Shown piece after piece: positions 27,114 through 37,789 of a stretch of DNA of 64,000 nucleotides (positions are counted from its first letter, which is position 1; each line of letters begins with the position of its first letter). Below the pieces are notes generated by a model. That model worked only from the letters and a program-made list of their open reading frames with translations, was not told the DNA's origin and did no database searches. Origin of the DNA: Nostoc sp. FACHB-973 (GTDB lineage Bacteria > Cyanobacteriota > Cyanobacteriia > Cyanobacteriales > Nostocaceae); assembly GCF_014698115.1 (NCBI RefSeq), contig NZ_JACJSJ010000006.1, forward strand, positions 1 through 64,000, read 5' to 3'. A program made the position numbers and the translations under genes.

Positions 27114-27231
27114 AATTAACTCACAAATTACTAACTAGCTACTATCACTGACAAAGATTTTTCAAAAATGAAGTCGTTATGACTATGTTTATTTTAACGA
27201 TTTGTGTCGGAATGTGTCAAATTGATATCGA

Positions 27232-27426
27232 GGGGACTGGGTATTGGGGACTAGGGACTGGGGACTAGGGACTGGGGACTAGGGACTGGGGACTAGGGAC
27301 AAGGGACTAGGGACTGGGGACTGGAGAAGAAGAACTTTCCCAATACCCAGTCCCCAATACCCAGTCCCCAATACCCAGTCCCCAATACCCAGTCCCCAAT
27401 ACCCAATCCCCAATCCCCAGTCCCTT
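27232..27426. repeat. Large inverted pair of GGGGACT and AGTCCCC tracts
   Basis: About 90 bp of GGGGACTAGGGACT-type heptamers are followed by a short GAAGAAGAA spacer and about 90 bp of CCCAATACCCAGTCCCC units, the complement. The whole could form a long hairpin or cruciform in the divergent promoter region between the FMN reductase and ftsH (27114-27541). Confidence 0.85.
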
Positions 27427-27541
27427 GTCTGGAAGTTAGACTAGATAAGAAAACCGTAACTTCCAGTTATTGGAATTTTTGCTAGAAGAATAGGCATAAA
27501 ACCATAGCTCAACTTCTGCCAGCAGACAAAGGGTAATTACT

Positions 27542-29431
27542 ATGACAAATTTGGAAAAAAAAGCGTTGATAAAACAGGGGTCATCAAAGCGCGTTGCTTG
27601 GATTGGTGGGCTAGCAGCTAGTTTGATGATGTTGCCAGGAATTTTTGGGAGTACTCCTGTTTTGGCACAAAAACCAGAGAGCAACTCTTTAAATTATGGC
27701 GAGTTGATCAAGAAAGCGAAGGCGGGAGAAATCCAAAAAGTTGAGCTTGATGAAGCCGAACAGATAGCAAGGGTTTATCTCAAGGGGCAAAAAGAGAATA
27801 CACCACCGCAACAGGTGAGACTTTTGGCGCAAAACACAGAATTAATTAACATCCTTAAAGATAAGAATGTTGATTTTGGTGAGATTTCTTCTGCGAACAG
27901 TCGGGCTGCTGTTGGGTTGTTGATTAATCTCATGTGGATTTTGCCGTTGATAGCTTTAATGCTATTGTTCCTGCGTCGTTCTACTAATGCTTCTAGTCAA
28001 GCGATGAATTTCGGTAAATCCAGAGCTCGCTTCCAAATGGAGGCAAAAACCGGTGTGAAATTTGATGATGTCGCTGGGGTTGAAGAAGCCAAAGAAGAAT
28101 TGCAAGAAGTTGTTACCTTCCTGAAACAGCCAGAAAGATTTACTGCTGTGGGCGCACGCATTCCCAAAGGAGTGTTATTAATTGGCCCTCCTGGTACTGG
28201 TAAAACTTTACTAGCAAAAGCGATCGCAGGTGAAGCAGGTGTACCATTCTTCAGCATTTCCGGTTCGGAATTTGTGGAAATGTTTGTTGGTGTGGGTGCA
28301 TCCCGCGTGCGTGACTTGTTTAAAAAAGCCAAAGACAATGCACCTTGCCTGATATTTATCGATGAAATCGACGCCGTAGGTAGACAACGGGGTGCTGGTA
28401 TCGGTGGCGGAAACGATGAGCGAGAGCAAACCCTCAACCAACTGTTAACCGAAATGGATGGTTTTGAAGGTAACACTGGCATCATTATTATTGCTGCCAC
28501 TAACCGCCCAGATGTATTAGATGCAGCACTGCTGAGACCGGGACGCTTTGACAGACAAGTGATGGTGGATGCACCGGATTTGAAAGGGCGGCTGGAAATT
28601 TTGCAAGTCCACGCGCGGAATAAGAAGATTGACCCTAGCGTATCATTAGAAGCGATCGCTCGCCGCACTCCTGGTTTTACCGGCGCAGATTTAGCCAACT
28701 TACTCAACGAAGCTGCCATTCTCACAGCTAGGAGGCGCAAAGAAGCTGTCACCATCTTAGAAATCGATGCCGCTGTAGATAGGGTAGTTGCAGGTATGGA
28801 AGGTACCGCCTTGGTAGACAGCAAGAGCAAGCGCTTAATTGCTTACCATGAAGTTGGACATGCCTTAGTGGGCACATTGCTCAAAGACCACGATCCTGTG
28901 CAAAAAGTTACACTCATTCCACGGGGGCAAGCACTGGGATTAACTTGGTTTACTCCCAACGAAGAACAAGGGTTAATTTCTCGTTCCCAACTCAAAGCAC
29001 GTATCACTGCCACTTTGGGTGGTCGGGCTGCTGAGGAAATTGTTTTTGGCAAGCCAGAAGTCACCACAGGTGCAGGAGATGACCTGCAAAAGGTAACAGG
29101 AATGGCACGCCAAATGGTTACACGGTTTGGGATGTCAGAATTAGGCCCGTTGTCCCTAGAAAATCAGAGTGGAGAAGTATTTTTGGGACGCGACTGGATG
29201 AATAAATCAGACTATTCTGAGGAAATTGCCGCCAAAATTGATTCCCAAGTCCGGGAAATTGTCAACAATTCCTACATCAAAGCAAAAGAACTATTGGAAG
29301 AAAACCGCATAGTTTTGGAGCGTTTAGTAGATTTGCTAGCAGAACAGGAGACAATTGAAGGCGATTCATTCCGCAAAATTGTTGCTGAAAATGCCCAGGT
29401 AGTAGATGAAAAAGTGGCTGTATCTCATTAA
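27542..29431 (+). CDS. ftsH: ATP-dependent zinc metalloprotease FtsH
   Basis: A 629-aa membrane-anchored AAA+ protease for quality control of thylakoid or plasma membrane proteins. A membrane/signal-like segment lies at about 18-42 and a second transmembrane helix at 124-144. The AAA module has Walker A GPPGTGKT (215-222), Walker B LIFIDEID (270-277) and the second region of homology [18 protein letters not shown] (319-336). The zinc site is HEVGH at 436-440. Cyanobacteria have four FtsH proteins; which paralogue this is (FtsH2/4-like rather than FtsH3) cannot be settled here. A 14-bp-stem hairpin follows at 29451. Confidence 0.96.
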   Translation: MTNLEKKALIKQGSSKRVAWIGGLAASLMMLPGIFGSTPVLAQKPESNSLNYGELIKKAKAGEIQKVELDEAEQIARVYLKGQKENTPPQQVRLLAQNTELINILKDKNVDFGEISSANSRAAVGLLINLMWILPLIALMLLFLRRSTNASSQAMNFGKSRARFQMEAKTGVKFDDVAGVEEAKEELQEVVTFLKQPERFTAVGARIPKGVLLIGPPGTGKTLLAKAIAGEAGVPFFSISGSEFVEMFVGVGASRVRDLFKKAKDNAPCLIFIDEIDAVGRQRGAGIGGGNDEREQTLNQLLTEMDGFEGNTGIIIIAATNRPDVLDAALLRPGRFDRQVMVDAPDLKGRLEILQVHARNKKIDPSVSLEAIARRTPGFTGADLANLLNEAAILTARRRKEAVTILEIDAAVDRVVAGMEGTALVDSKSKRLIAYHEVGHALVGTLLKDHDPVQKVTLIPRGQALGLTWFTPNEEQGLISRSQLKARITATLGGRAAEEIVFGKPEVTTGAGDDLQKVTGMARQMVTRFGMSELGPLSLENQSGEVFLGRDWMNKSDYSEEIAAKIDSQVREIVNNSYIKAKELLEENRIVLERLVDLLAEQETIEGDSFRKIVAENAQVVDEKVAVSH

Positions 29432-29450
29432 GAGATTAGTCAAGATTTAC

Positions 29451-29485
29451 TAGTCAATAGTTGATAAATCCTCAACTATTGACTA
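29451..29485 (+). terminator. Hairpin terminator after ftsH
   Basis: TAGTCAATAGTTGA and TCAACTATTGACTA form a perfect 14-bp stem with a 7-nt loop, 20 bp after the ftsH stop. The following T run is short, so termination efficiency is uncertain. Confidence 0.6.
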
Positions 29486-29672
29486 TTTAAAAAATGAGAT
29501 TTAGCTTATACGATTGCTTTGTAATCACAATTGTTTTATGAAGATGCACTTAATCTTTATTAAATAAATCTGCCAAAAAGCTGAAAATATTACTGTCAGA
29601 CATAACTCTGTATCCACCCCATTGCGCTAAAGTTGCAAATAAACGTGCATCTAGAGCCAGGAGGAAAGAGTC

Positions 29673-30680
29673 GTGAAAGCAGTCTTGATGACAGCAGCTG
29701 GCAGTCCGGAAGTTCTGCAATTACAGGACGTGCCAAACCCTACTGTTCCCGTGGGAAACACTGAACTTTTAGTTCGGTTAGTGGCGGCTGGTGTTAATCC
29801 CATTGATACCAAACTTCGTAGCCGAGGCACTTTTTATAGCGATCGCCTGCCAAGCATTTTAGGATGTGACGGTGCTGGTATAGTAGAAGCCGTAGGTGCT
29901 AGCGTGCAACGTTTTCGCCCAGGTGATGAGGTATATTTTTGCTATGGCGGCTTGGGGGCACACCAAGGTAATTACGCTGAATATACCGTTGTGGATGAGC
30001 GGTTTGTGGCACGTAAACCTGCGTCTATCTCCTTTGCCGAAGCCGCCGCAGCACCTTTAGTCTTAATCACAGCTTGGGAAGCTTTATATGAACGCGGACG
30101 ATTGGCACCTGGGGAACGAGTTTTGATTCATGCGGGTGCTGGTGGTGTAGGACATGTAGCAATTCAATTGGCAAAACTCAAAGGTGCTAGTGTTTCTACC
30201 ACTGTGGGTTCTGAAGAAAAGGCTAATTTCGTCAAACAACTAGGTGCTGATCATGTAATTTTTTACAAACAAACAGATTTTGTGCAAGCGGTATTAGATT
30301 GGACAAATGGCGAAGGCGTAGAGTTGGCTTTTGATACCGTAGGCGGCGAAACCTTTCACAAAACTTTCCCCGCAGTTCGAGTATATGGTGATATTGTGAC
30401 GATTCTCGAACCAGATGCCAATACTATTTGGAAAACTGCTAGGCTACGTAATCTCCGCATCGGCTTAGAATTAATGCTGACACCAGCATTGCTAGGATTA
30501 GAAGAGAGTCTCCAGCATCATGCAGAAATTCTTGAACAATCTGCCACCTGGATTGATGAAGGTAAGTTAAAAATCCATGTTAGTCACAAGTTTTCTTTAG
30601 AAGAAGCCGCTAAAGCTCACCAATTACTTGAAAGTGGGTCTGTAACAGGTAAAATTGTTTTGCTGATTAGGGATGAATGA
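29673..30680 (+). CDS. Zinc-independent NADPH:quinone oxidoreductase (MDR family)
   Basis: A 335-aa medium-chain dehydrogenase/reductase. It starts MKAVLMTAAGSPEVLQL, typical of quinone oxidoreductases, has the catalytic-domain segment GVNPIDTKLRSRG and the nucleotide-binding motif HAGAGGVGHVAIQLAK (about 152-167), then FDTVGGETF. No structural zinc cysteines are present, which fits the QOR rather than the alcohol dehydrogenase branch. GTG at 29673 is supported by AGGAGGAA just upstream. The next gene follows within 10 bp if its TTG start is used, but a 15-bp hairpin lies between the two. Confidence 0.9.
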   Translation: MKAVLMTAAGSPEVLQLQDVPNPTVPVGNTELLVRLVAAGVNPIDTKLRSRGTFYSDRLPSILGCDGAGIVEAVGASVQRFRPGDEVYFCYGGLGAHQGNYAEYTVVDERFVARKPASISFAEAAAAPLVLITAWEALYERGRLAPGERVLIHAGAGGVGHVAIQLAKLKGASVSTTVGSEEKANFVKQLGADHVIFYKQTDFVQAVLDWTNGEGVELAFDTVGGETFHKTFPAVRVYGDIVTILEPDANTIWKTARLRNLRIGLELMLTPALLGLEESLQHHAEILEQSATWIDEGKLKIHVSHKFSLEEAAKAHQLLESGSVTGKIVLLIRDE

Positions 30681-30689
30681 TCGAGCGAT

Positions 30690-32936
30690 TTGCATAAATT
30701 ATTTTTTCAACGCATAGGCACACAGAGATTAAGCGCAAAGGTACGCAGAGTTTTTTCTCTGCGTACCTTTGTGTTCGTCTGCGTTCTATTGATTCTTCTC
30801 TTTCTCTCCCTACCTACTTGGGCAGCGCAACAATCAGAACGCACACCTTTAACTCTGGAATTATTACAAGAACGACTGCGTACACCAACACTCCGCGAAG
30901 GTAATTTGACGGTTGATTTGCAGAAAATGGTGATTGATTTACGCCCAGAAAATGCTAGTTTTCGTGATAGTTTTTACCAATTACTGCGTAAAGAATTGGG
31001 TGCAAAACCTTTGGGTTTAGACCTCAGTTATGCTTTGATTCTGGGGGATTTTGTCGGCAGTGATTTGGGTTTAAGAACACCTTTATATGCTCAAGCCATT
31101 GCTCCAATTTTTACTGCTAGCGAACAAGAAGAATTAGAACGTTTGCGCTTTGTTTGTCTAGAATCATTGGCGATGTCTACGACGGGCTACGCCTACGCTT
31201 TACCTAACTCTAAAGATTGTCGATCGCTTTTGGCAACAGAGTCAACCCAATCAACTGAAATTACTGTCTTTCGTGGTGCTTTAACCCTGTTGCAAACTCG
31301 CTTCAATGGAGAAGTGAAGTTTTCTAACACATTCTTTCTTCAGTCTGTGGATGCCCAAAACGCTACCTTTGTCCAAGCTACTAACTGGATTGAAACTAGA
31401 TTTGCTCGTCCTGTTAATTTTAGCAGTGCTAACTTTAGACAACCAAGCAATTTTTATAGCAGTATTTTTTTTGATAAAGCTAATTTTAAACAAACTCAAT
31501 TTCAGGAAAGTATTGATTTTAAAGGTAGCTTTTTTAAAAAAACTGCTAACTTCAATCAAGCAAACTTTAAGCAGTTAGCTAAATTTAATAGCGTGTTTTG
31601 GCAAGATAATGCTGATTTTTCTCATGTGCGTTTTGCCAATCAAGCACAGTTTACTAAAGGTGATTTTAATCAGTTACTCATCTTCCAAGAAACGACTTTT
31701 GAGCAAGCTGTGATATTTCGAGAAGCCGAGTTTAACCAATCGGTAAATCTCCAAGGTGCGAGTATTCTCAACCAAGCAGATTTTAGCGATGCTAGGTTTG
31801 CCAAGGAAGCTTTTTTAAATGTATCTGGTCTGACTTTTAATTCTAACCAAGCAAAAATTTTAGGTAATCCTGGTGAAATTGGGAAAATGTTTTCTGTACC
31901 TACATTCCAAGGAAATCAAAACATATTGCGGAATTTGGGGCAAAATTTTCGTCAACAACAACAAGTTGCAGATGCTAATGATTTGGAGTACACAAAACAA
32001 CGATTACGATTAATAGAATTAAGCCGCAAGTTGACGGCCACAAATATTAATACTGCAACTCTTCCAAGTTTGATGAAGTTGGGTTTTTCTGCGACTGAAT
32101 CCGAAGCCATCGTTCAGCGTCGTTTAGTAAAATTATTTCGCAATACGACTGAGTTAATTACTTTAGCAGAGATTAATTTAGAAACATATACCAAATTAAG
32201 CGATCGCTTGAGTGTTGGCGAACCCCTTTCTGTAGGTGTATGGTTACTGCAAGCTTGCAGTTGGTTGGCATTAAGTGTACTGTTGTTGTTGAGTGGTTAT
32301 GGTACCAATTTTTGGTTAGTGTTTGGCGTCGGAGGAGTAGCGATCGCTTACTTCGGTTTGCTATTTTGGTTAGTGGATCGCTATCGTCGTTTGCGTCCGG
32401 TAGCAATTATTCCCACGTCCTATGAAACTATTTCCATATTAATCAGTTTTAGCATTTTAGAATTCTTGAGCTTATTAGCTATCTTTCGCAATGCACAACA
32501 ACCTTGGCTGACATTGGGGTGTCTTTTAATAATTATTGTTCCCGTTCCACTGACTTTATTAATTCGACTTTACCAACAAGGACGTTACCATGATTTAATG
32601 GACATTTCCTACTTTACAGAAGACGGGACATTTCGACAATTACGATTGTTAATTGGTCGTTTGCCAGTGATTCCCAGAAATCAGACATTTCGTGAAAGAT
32701 ATATGCCTTTGTTGTGCGATCGCCACTGGAATTGGCTCAATTATTATGATTTTAGCCTCAATAACCTAGTGAAATTAGGATTTAATGACATTCGCTTGCG
32801 AGACCAACACTTACCAGGTATTATCTCTGCACTTGCTTGGTATCAATGGAGTCTGGGTTTAATTTACATTATCATAGTTTTGTGGACACTCTCCCGCACA
32901 ATTCCCGGATTGAATTTGCTAATTTATTTGAAGTAA
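30690..32936 (+). CDS. Pentapeptide-repeat membrane protein with HhH-like segment
   Basis: A protein of up to 748 aa. A hydrophobic signal/anchor (VFVCVLLILLFLSLPTWAAQ) is followed by a lumenal-type domain, then pentapeptide repeats from about residue 195 to 375 (ANFRQ, ANFKQ, ADFSH, AQFTK, ADFSD). Residues about 450-500 (INTATLPSLMKLGFSATESE) resemble a helix-hairpin-helix of the ComEA type. At least five hydrophobic helices fill 515-745. The TTG start at 30690 would place a repeat hairpin inside the coding region, so the GTG at 30771 may be the true start. Function unknown; pentapeptide beta-helices usually act as scaffolds. Confidence 0.75.
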   Translation: MHKLFFQRIGTQRLSAKVRRVFSLRTFVFVCVLLILLFLSLPTWAAQQSERTPLTLELLQERLRTPTLREGNLTVDLQKMVIDLRPENASFRDSFYQLLRKELGAKPLGLDLSYALILGDFVGSDLGLRTPLYAQAIAPIFTASEQEELERLRFVCLESLAMSTTGYAYALPNSKDCRSLLATESTQSTEITVFRGALTLLQTRFNGEVKFSNTFFLQSVDAQNATFVQATNWIETRFARPVNFSSANFRQPSNFYSSIFFDKANFKQTQFQESIDFKGSFFKKTANFNQANFKQLAKFNSVFWQDNADFSHVRFANQAQFTKGDFNQLLIFQETTFEQAVIFREAEFNQSVNLQGASILNQADFSDARFAKEAFLNVSGLTFNSNQAKILGNPGEIGKMFSVPTFQGNQNILRNLGQNFRQQQQVADANDLEYTKQRLRLIELSRKLTATNINTATLPSLMKLGFSATESEAIVQRRLVKLFRNTTELITLAEINLETYTKLSDRLSVGEPLSVGVWLLQACSWLALSVLLLLSGYGTNFWLVFGVGGVAIAYFGLLFWLVDRYRRLRPVAIIPTSYETISILISFSILEFLSLLAIFRNAQQPWLTLGCLLIIIVPVPLTLLIRLYQQGRYHDLMDISYFTEDGTFRQLRLLIGRLPVIPRNQTFRERYMPLLCDRHWNWLNYYDFSLNNLVKLGFNDIRLRDQHLPGIISALAWYQWSLGLIYIIIVLWTLSRTIPGLNLLIYLK
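30736..30771. repeat. 15-bp-stem hairpin at the start of the pentapeptide gene
   Basis: CAAAGGTACGCAGAG and its exact complement flank a T6 loop. This is a dispersed cyanobacterial repeat (GCGCAAAGGTACGCAGAG). Read as RNA it can act as a terminator for the upstream oxidoreductase gene or as a leader hairpin for the next. Confidence 0.75.
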
Positions 32937-33005
32937 TCTTGCCTTCAACTGCAAGTAATGTTTTATCTGACTTATTTAAGGCGATCGCATTCCTCCCTTT
33001 GCATC

Positions 33006-33872
33006 TTAAGCCTCAAGTGCTTCTAACCAAGCCTGTAAATCAGCCATACTAGTAAAATCAAGTAGTGCCTCGCCCAGATTTTCTAATTGTTCTAAGCACA
33101 GAGTTTCAATACGTTCACCTACTTGTTGAGGTAATTCTCCTACACGTCGAGTTAGTTGACGAAGAATGAGCGATCGCGCTTCGGCTTCTCGTCCCTCTTC
33201 TCGTCCCTCTTCTCGTCCCTCTTCCTTGATTTCCCTGTAAACTCGCGTTTGTTTGAGTGTAATTCCTAACATCAATTCAACCTCCTTTCGGCTTAATTGT
33301 TCAAATTTGTACACCATTATCGTTGTCACTAACTCAATTATGGCGCTATTTGCAGTTTCGGGCTGTTCAACACAAGAACGCTCAAGCAAATATTTTGCTG
33401 CTTGTGGTGCAAGTTCTTCTTCTACCGTAGTTAACACCATTAATGCTACCCATAAAGGTAATTGGCGAATATCCCCCAATTCATCTAAATACACCCGATG
33501 TACTTGGTTACTGTTAAGGAATCCCCGATGAGGATGAATATCGCTTTGTTCGATACTGCGTGACGGATAAATAATTACTGCTTGCCAATCACTAAATCTG
33601 GCACGGTTGCGATAAAAATATAACGATGATTCTGCAAATACCCTTTCGTAAAGCTGTTCATCTTTTTGAAACTGGACTTCGCAGAAATAAACAACCCCAG
33701 CACCTTCATTTTCTGGTGGTAAAAATACCCCGTCAATTTCAAATTTTGGTTCTTTGACAGCGACTGAATCAAATCGATAACTGTCTGCATTTATTGGGCG
33801 TTCTGTTAATAATTCAAATAGTAATGTCGGTGATTGTTGAAACAGTTTGTAAAAGATTGAGTCTCGACGCAT
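33006..33872 (-). CDS. Rpn family / DUF2887 nuclease-like protein with DUF4351
   Basis: A 288-aa protein of the cyanobacterial DUF2887 group within the Rpn (recombination-promoting nuclease, PD-(D/E)xK) superfamily. The N-terminus MRRDSIFYKLFQQSPTLLFEL is diagnostic; the nuclease-like core is FEIDGVFLPP ... VYFCEVQFQKDEQLYERVF (D and ExQ residues). A Glu/Gly/Arg linker EEGREEGREEGREAEARS, built of a 12-nt tandem repeat, leads to a C-terminal helical DUF4351-like domain (LILRQLTRRVGELP). A paralogue lies at 55260. These proteins are thought to promote RecA-independent recombination. Full length. It converges on the pentapeptide gene. Confidence 0.85.
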   Translation of the reverse strand: MRRDSIFYKLFQQSPTLLFELLTERPINADSYRFDSVAVKEPKFEIDGVFLPPENEGAGVVYFCEVQFQKDEQLYERVFAESSLYFYRNRARFSDWQAVIIYPSRSIEQSDIHPHRGFLNSNQVHRVYLDELGDIRQLPLWVALMVLTTVEEELAPQAAKYLLERSCVEQPETANSAIIELVTTIMVYKFEQLSRKEVELMLGITLKQTRVYREIKEEGREEGREEGREAEARSLILRQLTRRVGELPQQVGERIETLCLEQLENLGEALLDFTSMADLQAWLEALEA

Positions 33873-33976
33873 GAAAGAATTTTGCTGATTTTTTTAGAGG
33901 TAATACCAAGAGAAGAGCAAAAGCGATCGCAGCTATTGGTATTCTGGAAAAAAATAAACAGCGATCGCTTTTAATA

Positions 33977-35116
33977 TCACTTTCCTAGAATTTGTAACAA
34001 TGCTTCTCGATAAATTTTTAGTCCCTCTGCATTTAGATGATCGCCATCAGTGGTAAGGTTCTTTTTCAGAACATTATTTTCATACAATGGTGCTACTCCT
34101 GCTGCGGCAACTGGTACTTTTTCTGTTTCCCCAACTTGATTAATTAGAGCATTAATTTGTTCGACTCTAGAAAGTGGGGCTGCAACAGTTGGATCAGAGC
34201 TAGCCTCAGCCGTTGAATAAAAAGCCGGAATCAGAAAAACCTCTTTAGTTCCCATTGTGCGAACAAGTGCGATCGCCTCTTGGAGGTTCTTGGTAAACAA
34301 CTCATCACTAATTCCATACCAAGCATCATTTCCACCGATGGCAATAATGGCTTTTTCGCATTTCACCTTAGTAGGAACTAAAGTTTTCAGTTGTTCTAAT
34401 AATGAAATTGTACTCAAGCCATTTAACCCAAAATTAAAAGTACCACTGCCAAGGGTATTGCCAAGTCCAGCCGAAATCGAATCACCAAATAAGCAACCTG
34501 AAAACTGTTTATCTTGGGCGGCGAGTGTTTGATATTGCAGTGCAATTTTCCCTAAAGGTGAAGTAGTTACATTATCCTTTGGCGGTGCATCAGCAGAACC
34601 AGAAGATGAATTTGCCATGCCAACTATTCGGGAAATTTTTGACACATCAATAACTATTTCATTACTGGGATAGGCTTCTAGAAACGTGAGGAGTCCTAAA
34701 CCTTCTGGTGATTTTGCTCCCAGGATAATACCAGATCGTAGCGCTTGGATACTGGCTTGATCGCGACGGGCGATCGCTTGGGAAACAAAATATAAAATTT
34801 GCTTGCCAGTTTGTGTATTTGCCAGCTTGTCTAAAGCCACAATATCAAGAGACATCTTTACTTGCAACGCATCTTGAAACTTCTGTTTTTCTTCAGGGCT
34901 GAGACGACCTAAAATAGATTGCAAATTCGCAGAAACTTTTTGCGTCTCGCTATAGTTGCGTATATCTGCCACAGGGATGGATTGCTCAAATAAACCGTAT
35001 CTAACAACAACATTCTCGGCTGCCAAACTAGGCAATCCACCAAAAATACTATGCAGTAGTGGAAAGATTGAGTAACCAGATAGGCTTAGTAAAAGACGAT
35101 AAAAAGATTTCATCAC
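33977..35116 (-). CDS. DUF1400-SGNH/GDSL hydrolase fusion, secreted
   Basis: A 379-aa exported esterase-like protein. A signal peptide ends near LAAEN (about residue 34). Residues about 35-170 match the cyanobacterial DUF1400 domain (VVRYGLFEQSIPVADIRNYSE, LDKLANTQTGKQILY, LTFLEAYPSNEIVIDV). Residues about 205-379 are an SGNH hydrolase: the nucleophile block GCLFGDSISAGLG, the Gly/Asn blocks with AIGGNDAWYG, and the catalytic pair in TDGDHLNAEG. It probably cleaves esters in the periplasm; the substrate is unknown. In other proteins DUF1400 is usually joined to an alpha/beta hydrolase, so the SGNH partner is noteworthy. It is transcribed away from dprA. Confidence 0.82.
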   Translation of the reverse strand: MMKSFYRLLLSLSGYSIFPLLHSIFGGLPSLAAENVVVRYGLFEQSIPVADIRNYSETQKVSANLQSILGRLSPEEKQKFQDALQVKMSLDIVALDKLANTQTGKQILYFVSQAIARRDQASIQALRSGIILGAKSPEGLGLLTFLEAYPSNEIVIDVSKISRIVGMANSSSGSADAPPKDNVTTSPLGKIALQYQTLAAQDKQFSGCLFGDSISAGLGNTLGSGTFNFGLNGLSTISLLEQLKTLVPTKVKCEKAIIAIGGNDAWYGISDELFTKNLQEAIALVRTMGTKEVFLIPAFYSTAEASSDPTVAAPLSRVEQINALINQVGETEKVPVAAAGVAPLYENNVLKKNLTTDGDHLNAEGLKIYREALLQILGK

Positions 35117-35418
35117 AAAAGGTACTGAGAGAATTAATAGTCAATAGTTAATATTCAATGGTTAAGAGTCAAGAGTCAATGGGGATTGGGGACTGGGGAT
35201 TGGGGACTGGGTATTGGGGATTGGGTATTGGGTATTGGTGATTGGGTACTGGTGATTGGTGATTAAAAGTTTACCCAGTCCCCAGTCCCCAGTCCCTAGT
35301 CCCCAGTCCCTAGTCCCCAGTCCCTACTCCCCAGTCCCCAATCCCCAATCCCAGCAATAAATGGGCGCAACCCCTTGATTTTGGGAATACTCAAACCAGT
35401 GGGCGTGAGGATAGAAAA
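35117..35418. repeat. Inverted heptamer repeat pair between SGNH gene and dprA
   Basis: The 302-bp divergent gap is mostly repeats: GGGGATTGGGGACT-type tracts (about 35179-35262) followed by complementary CCCAGTCCCTAGTCCCC tracts (about 35274-35355). The dprA GTG start follows at 35419. No gene. Confidence 0.8.
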
Positions 35419-36537
35419 GTGGTAGAAGAAAGTGCGTATTGGGTAGCTTGGTCGCAAATTTCGGGGATTGGCCCAGTATTACTGCGACGACTACAACAGC
35501 ATTTTGGCACCCTGGCAACCGCTTGGAACGCTACTAAGGTACAGTTAGGGGAAGTAGAGGGTTTTGGTTTTCAAACACTCGAAAAAGTAGTACAACAGCG
35601 ATCGCGTCTACATCCAGAACAGCTATTCACCAAACACCAACAGGAAAACCCGCATTTCTGGACTCCAGCAGATACCGATTATCCCCGCTTACTACTGGAA
35701 ACTCCCAGTCCCCCGGCGATTTTGTACTATCGCGGTGAAGTTGAAACCCAAGAAAATCTCGGACAAAAACCACTAGTTGGGATTGTCGGAACCCGTCGCC
35801 CTTCAGAATACGGGATTCGTTGGACTCGTCAAATTAGCACAGCTTTGGCTAAAAATGGCTTTACAGTGGTTTCTGGGATGGCGGAGGGAATTGACACCGA
35901 AAGCCACGCCGCCGCTATGAAAGCTGGTGGAAGAACGATCGCAGTTTTAGGAACTGGTGTAGATGTTATTTATCCCCAGAAAAATCGGGATTTATACAAG
36001 CAAATTTTGACGGCTGGACTAGTCGTGAGTGAGTACCCCACAAAAACCCCACCCGATCGCACTCACTTTCCCCGCCGCAACCGCATTATTGCAGGCATGA
36101 GCCGCGCTATCCTAGTAATGGAAGCCCCATTAAAATCCGGCGCCCTAATAACAGCCACCTACGCCAATGAATTTGGTAGAGATGTCTATGCATTACCAGG
36201 GAGAGTAGACGATTATCCATCCCAAGGTTGTTTAAAGCTGCTAACTCAAGGCGCATCTTTGATTCTCAAAGAATTAGACGAATTATTAACAATGCTGGGA
36301 GCAATACCACAAATTGACGAAGTTGATCAATTTCCCCCAGCACAACAGTTAACTTTGCCAACTTTATCACCCGAATTGCAACGAGTAATGGATGCGATCG
36401 CTTTTGAAATTATACCCTTCGATTTAATTGTCCAACAAACCGGTATGGCTGCCGGTTCAGTTTCCAGTGCTTTGTTACAGTTAGAACTTATGGGTTTACT
36501 CTCCCAACTACCGGGAATGCGGTATCAAAAAATTTAA
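35419..36537 (+). CDS. dprA: DNA processing protein DprA
   Basis: A 372-aa DprA/Smf protein, which loads RecA onto incoming single-stranded DNA during natural transformation. N-terminal SAM/HhH-like part SQISGIGPVLLRRLQQHFG; the Rossmann core has VGTRRPSEYG, VSGMAEGIDTESHAAAM, IAVLGTGVDVIYPQKN, and the DNA-binding stretch HFPRRNRIIAGMSRAILV with SGALITA. The C-terminal winged helix (residues about 310-372, ELQRVMDAI ... LELMGLLSQLPGMRY) is present. Start is GTG at 35419 within repeat-derived sequence; the N-terminal residues are coding-like. Alone in its unit. Confidence 0.95.
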   Translation: MVEESAYWVAWSQISGIGPVLLRRLQQHFGTLATAWNATKVQLGEVEGFGFQTLEKVVQQRSRLHPEQLFTKHQQENPHFWTPADTDYPRLLLETPSPPAILYYRGEVETQENLGQKPLVGIVGTRRPSEYGIRWTRQISTALAKNGFTVVSGMAEGIDTESHAAAMKAGGRTIAVLGTGVDVIYPQKNRDLYKQILTAGLVVSEYPTKTPPDRTHFPRRNRIIAGMSRAILVMEAPLKSGALITATYANEFGRDVYALPGRVDDYPSQGCLKLLTQGASLILKELDELLTMLGAIPQIDEVDQFPPAQQLTLPTLSPELQRVMDAIAFEIIPFDLIVQQTGMAAGSVSSALLQLELMGLLSQLPGMRYQKI

Positions 36538-36539
36538 GA

Positions 36540-36612
36540 GTCATTAGTCATTTCTTTTTCTCCGCGTCCCCGCGTCCCCCTATCCCCACTCCCCACTCCC
36601 CACTCCCCAAAC
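36540..36612. repeat. C-rich tandem repeats after dprA
   Basis: CGCGTCCC and CCACTCCC heptamer-type units directly after the dprA stop; single orientation. The remaining 130 bp up to the gap1 ribosome-binding site (GGGAGG at 36733) should hold the gap1 promoter, but no clear box was recognised. Confidence 0.75.
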
Positions 36613-36703
36613 CTTAAAAGATGCCAAGTAAATATGCCTTAGCTGACTGAGACTGTCACGATCATAAAGTAAAGAGTAAAAGGCAATCTATTTTGACTTT
36701 TAA

Positions 36704-37789
<1,086 letters not shown>

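Noticed and set aside
27232-27426. CRISPR-like regular repeats
   Set aside because: Units are 7 bp without unique spacers and no cas genes occur; these are short tandem repeats.
27997-28830. 277-codon frame antisense to ftsH
   Set aside because: A shadow of the strongly conserved AAA/protease frame; composition is that of antisense reading.
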